In this document: piece after piece, positions 51,797-57,152 of the stretch
Layout of the letters: each line of letters starts with the position of its first letter
Numbering within the stretch: position 1 is the stretch's first letter
Assembly: GCF_025141935.1 (NCBI RefSeq)
Contig: NZ_CP081122.1
Span: 1-57,152, forward strand
DNA length: 57,152 bases
From: Sulfitobacter sp. S190
Lineage (GTDB): Bacteria; Pseudomonadota; Alphaproteobacteria; Rhodobacterales; Rhodobacteraceae
Direction of reading: 5' to 3'
Made by a program: the position numbers and the translations under genes
The notes under the pieces: generated by a model
Database searches by the model: none
What the model was told of the DNA's origin: nothing
Seen by the model: the letters and a program-made list of their open reading frames with translations, nothing else

Positions 51797-53554
51797 ATGA
51801 AAAAATCGGAAAATCTGGCAGGCCTGTCTGAATTGCGCGAGGCCCGCAGGGAAAACCGCAGCCTGCTGTGGACGGCTGGTTTTTTCAGCATCTTCGTCAA
51901 CCTGCTGATGCTGACCGGTCCGCTGTTCATGCTGCAGACCTATGACCGTGTGCTGGGCGCGCGCAGTGAGGAAACACTGGTGGCGCTGTTCATACTGGTG
52001 GCGTTCCTGTTTTTGATCATGGGGATCATCGACTGGGCGCGGGGCCGGATCCTGACCCGCATCGGCGCACGGTTCCAGGCCAAGCTCGACCGCCGTGTCT
52101 TTGATGCGGTGCTCAAGAAGTCCTCGATCGACCGCGAGGGCGGCAAGGTCGACATGCACGGCACCAGCGGACAGCAGTTGAAGGATCTCGAAGCGGTGCA
52201 GCGGTTCTATGCCTCGCCCATCTTTGCGGCGCTGTTCGATTTGCCGTGGACACCTGTTTTCCTGATCGGCATCTCGATCTTCCACCCCTGGCTGGGTGCG
52301 CTCGCCGTGGCGGGGGGCAGCATCCTGATCATGCTGACGGTGTTCAACCAGTTGGCGACACGGACCGCGTCGGTCAAATCCGCGGCGGCCAGTTACCAGT
52401 CGGACCGCTATTCGGACCATCTCAAGGCAGACGCCGAAACGATCCGTAGCCTCGGTATGCAATCCAATGCCTTCAACAAATGGCAAAAGATGCGCGAACG
52501 CTCGCTCGACGAAGGGGTGCGGTCGCAGGATCTGGGCGGCAGCTTTTCCACCGCGACCAAGACATTCCGTCTGTTTTTGCAATCGACCATGCTGGCTCTG
52601 GGGGCCTATCTGGTGTTGCTGGGGCAGGTGACGCCGGGCGTGATGATCGCGGGCTCGATCCTGCTGGGCCGTGCGTTGGCTCCGGTTGAACAGGTGGTCA
52701 ATCAATGGGCCATGGTGCAACGCGCGCGGCGCGGCTGGGACAATCTGGCCGAACTGCTGTCGGAGGTGGATGAGGACGCCGCCCAAATCGAACTGCCCCG
52801 TCCCGCGGCCCGTCTGAACGTACATCAGCTGACACTGGTGCCCCCCGGCGCACGGCAGGCCACGCTGCGGCTGGTCAGCTTCTCGGTGCAACCCGGAGAG
52901 GCGGTCGGTGTGATCGGGTCTTCGGGGTCGGGCAAGTCCACGCTGGCCCGTGGCATCACCGGCGTCTGGCGTCCCGCGGGGGGTAAAATCCGGCTCGACG
53001 GGGCCTCGCTGGACCAGTATCACGCCGAACGCCTTGCCCGCTACATCGGCTATCTGCCGCAAAAGGTATCGCTTTTCGATGGCACCATCGCCGAGAATAT
53101 TGCCCGTCTGGCGCAGGTATCGGACAGTGAAAAGGTCGTGTCCGCAGCAAAGCAGGCGGACGCCCACGCGATGATTCTCAAACTGCCCTATGGCTATGAC
53201 ACACCGGTCCAAAGCATCGGCACCCAGTTGTCGGGTGGTCAGATCCAGCGGATCGGCCTTGCGCGTGCGCTGTACGACGATCCGGTCCTGTTGGTCCTCG
53301 ATGAGCCCAACTCGAACCTCGATAACGAAGGATCGATCGCGCTCAACTCCGCCATCAAGCACGTCAAGGCGCGACAGGGGGCCGTGTTGATCATGGCGCA
53401 CCGCCCTGCCGCGATCCAGGAGTGCGAGAAACTGCTCGTTCTCGAAGACGGGGCCCGCAAGGCATGGGGCACGCGCGAACAGGTTCTGGCCGAAACCGTC
53501 GCAAATTATAAAGAAGTCAAGAAAGCCGCGAATAAATCGGCAGGTGTGGTATGA
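51797..53554 (+). CDS. Type I secretion ABC transporter (PrtD/HlyB-like)
   Basis: This 585-aa fused permease-ATPase exports unfolded C-terminal-signal proteins through a TolC channel. Transmembrane segments lie in the first 300 residues (FFSIFVNLLMLTGPLFML, VALFILVAFLFLIMGIIDW). The ATPase has Walker A GSSGSGKST (374-382), signature LSGGQ (478-482) and Walker B LLVLDEP (498-504). It lacks the N-terminal C39-like domain of HlyB and is therefore of PrtD type. Its stop overlaps the membrane-fusion gene as ATGA. As the only T1SS on the replicon it is the likely exporter of all seven RTX proteins. TolC must be chromosomal. Confidence 0.95.
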   Translation: MKKSENLAGLSELREARRENRSLLWTAGFFSIFVNLLMLTGPLFMLQTYDRVLGARSEETLVALFILVAFLFLIMGIIDWARGRILTRIGARFQAKLDRRVFDAVLKKSSIDREGGKVDMHGTSGQQLKDLEAVQRFYASPIFAALFDLPWTPVFLIGISIFHPWLGALAVAGGSILIMLTVFNQLATRTASVKSAAASYQSDRYSDHLKADAETIRSLGMQSNAFNKWQKMRERSLDEGVRSQDLGGSFSTATKTFRLFLQSTMLALGAYLVLLGQVTPGVMIAGSILLGRALAPVEQVVNQWAMVQRARRGWDNLAELLSEVDEDAAQIELPRPAARLNVHQLTLVPPGARQATLRLVSFSVQPGEAVGVIGSSGSGKSTLARGITGVWRPAGGKIRLDGASLDQYHAERLARYIGYLPQKVSLFDGTIAENIARLAQVSDSEKVVSAAKQADAHAMILKLPYGYDTPVQSIGTQLSGGQIQRIGLARALYDDPVLLVLDEPNSNLDNEGSIALNSAIKHVKARQGAVLIMAHRPAAIQECEKLLVLEDGARKAWGTREQVLAETVANYKEVKKAANKSAGVV

Positions 53555-54867
53555 CAAAGCTCAAGAAAACTCCCCGTAAATTCCGCGCGATGGCGCCCCT
53601 GTTCGTGGGCTTCACGACGATCTTTGTTCTGGTGGGCGCTCTGGGTGCATGGGCCATGCGCACCGAAATCGCCGGGGCCGTCGTGGCGTCCGGCCGGATC
53701 ATCGTTGAGAAAAACCGCCAGGCGGTGCAGCACCCCGACGGGGGCGTGATCCAGGACATCATGATCCAGGAAGGTGACGTGGTCGAGGAAGGGCAGGTGC
53801 TGATCAGCATCGATCCGTCCTTGCAGGAATCCGAGCTTTCGATCGTCGAAGGCCAACTGGTCGAGATCCGCGCCCGGCGGGGACGGCTCGAAGCCGAGCA
53901 GAACGATGCGACCGAGATCGTCTTTGACGCCGAACTGCTGGAAAAGGCCGCCACGACCCCCGAGGTCGCTCGTGTTGTCGAAAGCCAGCGCCAGCTTTTC
54001 GAGGCCCGCAAGGAAACTTTGGAAAAAGCGGTCAACCAGCTGCAGAACCAGCGTGTCCAGCTCGAAAACCAGGTCACCGGCATTGACGCACAGATGACCG
54101 CACTGGAGCGGCAGGAAGAGCTGGTCAAGGTAGAGACAGGCAATCAGGAATCCCTGCTGCAGCAGGGGTTGGCCCAGGCTTCCCGTGTGTTGAACCTCCA
54201 GCGCGAGGGCGCACGCCTGTCCGGGCAGGTCGGAGAGCTGACCGCGCGGCGCGCGCAGGCGCTCGAGCGTATCGCCGAGCTGAGCATCGAGGAGTTGCAG
54301 CTATATGCGCAGCGCCGCGAGCAGGCCATCACCCGTCTGAGCGATCTGCAAATCAACGACCGCGGCCTGTCCGAACAACGCCGTTCGCTGATCCAGCAAC
54401 TCGAGCGGATGGAAATCCGGGCTCCGGTTGCGGGCATCGTCTATGACATGCGCGTCTTCGGGCGCCGTTCGGTGATCCGGCCGGCCGAACCGGTGCTGTA
54501 TCTGGTGCCCCAGAACCGGCCTCTGGTCATCGAGGCGCGGGTCAATCCGGTCAATATCGACGAAGTATACATGGGCCAGGAAGTGCTGCTGCAGTTTTCA
54601 TCTTTCGACATGCGCGACACACCCGATCTGTATGGCGCTGTCACGCAATTGTCTGCGGATGCCTTCACCGACGAGCAATCGGGCGCACCCTTTTACCGGG
54701 TGGAAATCAACATGCCCGAAGAGGAAGCCGCAAAGCTGGCAGGAGATCAGGTGCTGGTCCCCGGTATGCCTGTAGATGCCTTCATCCGCACCGAAGACAG
54801 GACCCCCGCGGCCTATCTTCTGTCCCCCATCACCCGCTACTTCGACAAGGCTTTCCGGGATGGGTGA
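53551..54867 (+). CDS. Type I secretion membrane-fusion protein (HlyD/PrtE-like)
   Basis: This 438-aa protein has a single transmembrane anchor (about 15-36). A split lipoyl/barrel-sandwich domain is visible as QHPDGGVIQDIMIQEGDVV (about 64-82) and MEIRAPVAGIVYDMRVFG (about 290-307). A long coiled-coil hairpin lies between (about 95-285). It links the ABC transporter to TolC across the periplasm. It is coupled to the ABC gene by a 4-bp overlap and followed, after a regulatory gap, by the large RTX gene. Confidence 0.94.
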   Translation: MTKLKKTPRKFRAMAPLFVGFTTIFVLVGALGAWAMRTEIAGAVVASGRIIVEKNRQAVQHPDGGVIQDIMIQEGDVVEEGQVLISIDPSLQESELSIVEGQLVEIRARRGRLEAEQNDATEIVFDAELLEKAATTPEVARVVESQRQLFEARKETLEKAVNQLQNQRVQLENQVTGIDAQMTALERQEELVKVETGNQESLLQQGLAQASRVLNLQREGARLSGQVGELTARRAQALERIAELSIEELQLYAQRREQAITRLSDLQINDRGLSEQRRSLIQQLERMEIRAPVAGIVYDMRVFGRRSVIRPAEPVLYLVPQNRPLVIEARVNPVNIDEVYMGQEVLLQFSSFDMRDTPDLYGAVTQLSADAFTDEQSGAPFYRVEINMPEEEAAKLAGDQVLVPGMPVDAFIRTEDRTPAAYLLSPITRYFDKAFRDG

Positions 54868-54926
54868 CATGTCACAAATGAGCGACTTCTTGCAGATACC
54901 GCAACGTCGCTAAAAAAACATTTGTG

Positions 54927-54941
54927 TTAATACAACTTTAA
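54927..54941. promoter_or_regulatory. CtrA-type box TTAA-N7-TTAA
   Basis: TTAATACAACTTTAA is an exact TTAA-N7-TTAA match, about 380 bp upstream of the large RTX gene and just after the T1SS genes. A second perfect copy lies upstream of the LuxR-type gene at 4253-4267. Function is inferred from the motif only. Confidence 0.5.
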
Positions 54942-55177
54942 CGATTAGACGTGAAACATAGAGAAGTATCGGGCAGATACGGTCATATTTAGGCCCCAAT
55001 TCTGTTCGATGCTCAAGACACGGGTTTTTCTGGCATCGTTTCAGAAAGCTTCGATCGTGGGTCATCCCCCGGCCCGCAGCGAAGCTTCACCCGCCGTTTG
55101 GTTGCTGTAGGCCACTCGATTTCCGTTTTGTCAACGGAAGCGAAACAGTTTGTTTGCAGTTAATAAAAACCAAGATC

Positions 55178-55193
55178 ACCCCCATATGGGGGT
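55178..55193. promoter_or_regulatory. Perfect 16-bp palindrome
   Basis: ACCCCCATATGGGGGT is its own reverse complement and lies 126 bp upstream of the RTX start. It could be a dimeric repressor's operator or a hairpin in the leader. No protein can be assigned to it. Confidence 0.45.
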
Positions 55194-55318
55194 ATTTTCG
55201 TGTTCACATTGCTGTCTCTAATAAGTGATCGGATAGGCGGATTATTGCCGTTTTCCGGAGCTGCGTGCCATTCGGCATTCGCGGCACATTTTTAGCAACC
55301 TTTTTCGGGGGAAACGAA

Positions 55319-57152
55319 ATGGCTGATAGAGTAGACGAACAGGTCGCATGGGATTCCATCCTTGGCGCACCATGGGGTGGCGGTACCGGTGGTACTGACA
55401 ACGGAGATCTGGAAGATGAAGGCAACGTTGACAAAGGCAATGCCTTTGGTGGCGACGACCATCTGAAAGGCAACAACAACGACAACGTCCTGCTGGGCGG
55501 CAACGGCAAGGATCTCTTGCGCGGTGACGACGGTTCGGACAGCCTGTACGGCGGCGCCGGTGACGACATCCTTCTGGGTGGCGGCAACTCATTCGACGAT
55601 AGCGAAGACCCAGACGGGGAAGACTATCTCGAAGGCGGCAATGGCGATGACGTTCTGGTAGGCCAGGGCGGCAACGACGCCATGTTCGGTGACGACGGTG
55701 AAGATCTGATGATCGGCAACCGCGGCAACGACTACATGGAAGGCAACGACGGCAACGACGCCATGTTCGGCGGTCATAACAACGACTCCATGTTTGGTGG
55801 CGCCGGTGACGACTGCATGGCAGGTCAAGGTGGCAGCGATGTCATGTTCGGCGGAAACGGCGAAGACCTGATGTCCGGCGGTGCCGGCAGCGACAGCATG
55901 TATGGCGGCAACGACGACGACCAGATGTCGGGCAACGAAGGCCGTGACTACATGAACGGTGGCGCTGGCAATGACCGTATGTTCGGTCAAGAAGGCGGCG
56001 ACGTGATGAACGGCTTCACCGGTGACGACTCCATGTCGGGCGGTGCTGGCGATGACGTCCTGCGCGGCGAAATCGGCGATGACGTCATTCACGGCGGCAA
56101 AGGCTACGACAACATCTACGGTGGTGCTGACAACGATGCCATCCGTGGCGACGCTGGCGATGACCGGATCGAAGGCAACGACAACGCTGACTGCATCAGC
56201 GGTGGCGGTGGTCACGATCTGATCTGGGGTGACAACTCCGACGGCGACGTGGCTCAAGGCGAAGCTTCCGACACCATCAGCGGTGGCGCAGGTCGTGACA
56301 CCATCTACGGTGGCGAAGATGACGATGACATCATGGGTGGGGTCGCAAACGACTCGATCGAAGGTGGCACCGGTAACGACACCATCGAAGGCAACGACGA
56401 CGACGACGTTCTCAAAGGCAACTCCGGCGATGACCACATCGACGGCGGCCGCGGCGACGACAAAATCAACGGCGGCAGCGGTGAGGACATCATCGAAGGT
56501 GGCACCGGCGAAGATACCATCAACGGTAACGGTGGTGACGACTGCATCGATGCAGGCGGCAGCAACGACACTGTCAACGGTGGTACCGACGATGACCGTA
56601 TCTACGGCAACAACGGTGCCGACCAACTGAACGGTGGCCTGGACGATGATCTGGTTGTTGGTGGTCGCGGCGACGACGTCATCTACGGTGACAGCGGCGT
56701 TGAAGGCGGCGGTTCCGACACACTGATCGGTGACGGCTGGGATGCTGATGGCACCGTGCCAAGCGCGATGAACGGCGACGACGAGCTGTTCGGCGGCAAA
56801 GACGGTGACTGCCTGCTCGACGACGGCGGTGACGACACCATGACCGGTGGCGCTGATGGCGACGAGTTCGTGTTCGGCTTCGATGTACGCATCGTATCTG
56901 ACGACGATGACGACGATCACAACAGCAGCGACGACGAAGTGGTTTACGTTGGCCCATCGGGCGACAACGTCATCACTGACTTCGACGATGACCAGTTTGA
57001 CCTGATCGTCATGCACTCGAGCATCGATGCAGCTGACCTGTCCGCGACGCTTGTCAACGACGACGAAGACGTCAAGATCTCCCACGCGGATGGCTGGACC
57101 ATCACACTGGAAGGTCTGGTTGAAGAAATGGAAGGGATTGACCCCGACGATA
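55319..57152 (+). CDS. Large RTX calcium-binding secreted protein (5' 611 codons; continues at 1-314)
   Basis: Translation from ATG 55319 is open to the last base, and the split codon A|TC joins the frame at base 1, giving a 715-aa protein in total. GGGGG 6-10 nt upstream is the ribosome site. There is no Sec signal. A short N-terminus (about 45 residues) is followed by some 400 residues of RTX nonapeptides (GGxGxDxUx), then an aspartate-rich region and a C-terminal part with the hydrophobic/acidic pattern of T1SS substrates. RTX repeats bind calcium and fold outside the cell after type I export. It lies directly downstream of the T1SS ABC and HlyD genes, so it is probably their primary cargo. 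Two oddities: many repeats carry Met at the hydrophobic position (MFGG, MAGQ, MSGG), and six cysteines are present although RTX exoproteins usually have few or none. No enzymatic domain was recognised; a structural or adhesive matrix role is inferred. Confidence 0.9.
   Translation, partial: MADRVDEQVAWDSILGAPWGGGTGGTDNGDLEDEGNVDKGNAFGGDDHLKGNNNDNVLLGGNGKDLLRGDDGSDSLYGGAGDDILLGGGNSFDDSEDPDGEDYLEGGNGDDVLVGQGGNDAMFGDDGEDLMIGNRGNDYMEGNDGNDAMFGGHNNDSMFGGAGDDCMAGQGGSDVMFGGNGEDLMSGGAGSDSMYGGNDDDQMSGNEGRDYMNGGAGNDRMFGQEGGDVMNGFTGDDSMSGGAGDDVLRGEIGDDVIHGGKGYDNIYGGADNDAIRGDAGDDRIEGNDNADCISGGGGHDLIWGDNSDGDVAQGEASDTISGGAGRDTIYGGEDDDDIMGGVANDSIEGGTGNDTIEGNDDDDVLKGNSGDDHIDGGRGDDKINGGSGEDIIEGGTGEDTINGNGGDDCIDAGGSNDTVNGGTDDDRIYGNNGADQLNGGLDDDLVVGGRGDDVIYGDSGVEGGGSDTLIGDGWDADGTVPSAMNGDDELFGGKDGDCLLDDGGDDTMTGGADGDEFVFGFDVRIVSDDDDDDHNSSDDEVVYVGPSGDNVITDFDDDQFDLIVMHSSIDAADLSATLVNDDEDVKISHADGWTITLEGLVEEMEGIDPDD

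Larger units (their letters stand above)
54868..55318. promoter_or_regulatory. Intergenic region upstream of the large RTX gene
   Basis: This 451-bp gap has no supported gene. It begins with the palindrome TGACATGTCA at the hlyD stop (54865-54874) and a composite inverted repeat (CACAAATG-AGCGAC at 54873-54886 with GTCGCT at 54906-54911 and CATTTGTG at 54919-54926). A CtrA-type box (54927-54941) and the palindrome at 55178-55193 follow. The GGGGG ribosome site precedes ATG 55319. It probably allows separate control of the RTX protein from its transporter. Confidence 0.6.

Noticed and set aside
51692..53557. 621-codon antisense frame opposite the T1SS ABC gene
   Set aside because: The plus strand encodes an unmistakable ABC transporter; the antisense product matches no family and reflects high third-position GC.
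35084..55308. Shared AACCTTTTTCGG upstream of the RTX genes at 35132 and 55319
   Set aside because: Twelve bases at different distances from the starts; such matches occur by chance many times in 57 kb.
55440..56700. Possible CRISPR-like or satellite repeat array
   Set aside because: The periodic units are degenerate in-frame RTX codons (about 27 bp) with no constant repeat and unique spacer pattern.
55589..57085. 498-codon antisense frame on the minus strand
   Set aside because: It mirrors the GGxGxD codon pattern of the RTX repeats and is a composition artefact with no ribosome site.

Overview
The window looks like one complete circular replicon of 57,152 bp, cut open inside a gene. The reading frame that runs off the right end (from ATG 55319) continues without interruption at base 1 and stops at 314. 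GC-rich codon use, a RepA (RPA-family) initiator beside parAB, 4x DUF4214/RTX proteins, a DUF2793 protein and alphaproteobacterial cell-cycle motifs (GANTC, TTAA-N7-TTAA) point to a plasmid of a marine roseobacter (Rhodobacteraceae). Combined with a dTDP-rhamnose operon, the content matches what is known as a RepA-I type 'biofilm plasmid'. The species cannot be named from the sequence.

Layout. (1) 51797 through the junction to 3954 (+): type I secretion ATPase/permease and membrane-fusion protein, a large RTX protein, then a second RTX/DUF4214 gene broken by at least ten frameshifts. (2) 4427-6973 (+): a LuxR-type regulator and a CAP-domain RTX protein. (3) 7036-10754 (-): galE, ugd and a phosphomannomutase/phosphoglucomutase. 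(4) 10981-14292 (+): rmlC-rmlB-rmlD-rmlA with 4-bp stop/start overlaps. (5) 14459-23220: three large RTX/DUF4214 proteins with different N-terminal modules (PPC plus FG-GAP propeller; CAP plus Cna-B-like; beta-propeller-like). (6) 23423-30644: glycosyltransferases, an ABC-2 capsule exporter (kpsT, kpsE, kpsM) and a sulfotransferase. (7) 30719-34639: replication and partition module with parS, parB, parA, an origin with three 22-bp iterons and a DnaA box, and repA. (8) 35132-39299 (+): an intact RTX/DUF4214 protein and a DUF2793 protein. (9) 51394-39303 (-): a long cluster of sulfotransferases, glycosyltransferases, an FkbM-type methyltransferase, gmd and manC.

How the parts may work together (inference). 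Most of the plasmid seems to build and decorate one surface matrix. Nucleotide-sugar genes can supply UDP-Glc, UDP-Gal, UDP-GlcA, dTDP-L-Rha, GDP-Man and GDP-4-keto-6-deoxymannose. Glycosyltransferases and Kps-type export would assemble and export a polysaccharide. Three clear and one doubtful sulfotransferases and an FkbM methyltransferase could modify it. A single T1SS could export up to seven RTX proteins. DUF4214-like units occur both in the secreted proteins and at the ends of two adjacent sulfotransferase-like proteins, which may link the polysaccharide and protein arms.

No relaxase, type IV secretion, transposase, toxin-antitoxin pair, CRISPR array, tRNA or rRNA was recognised.
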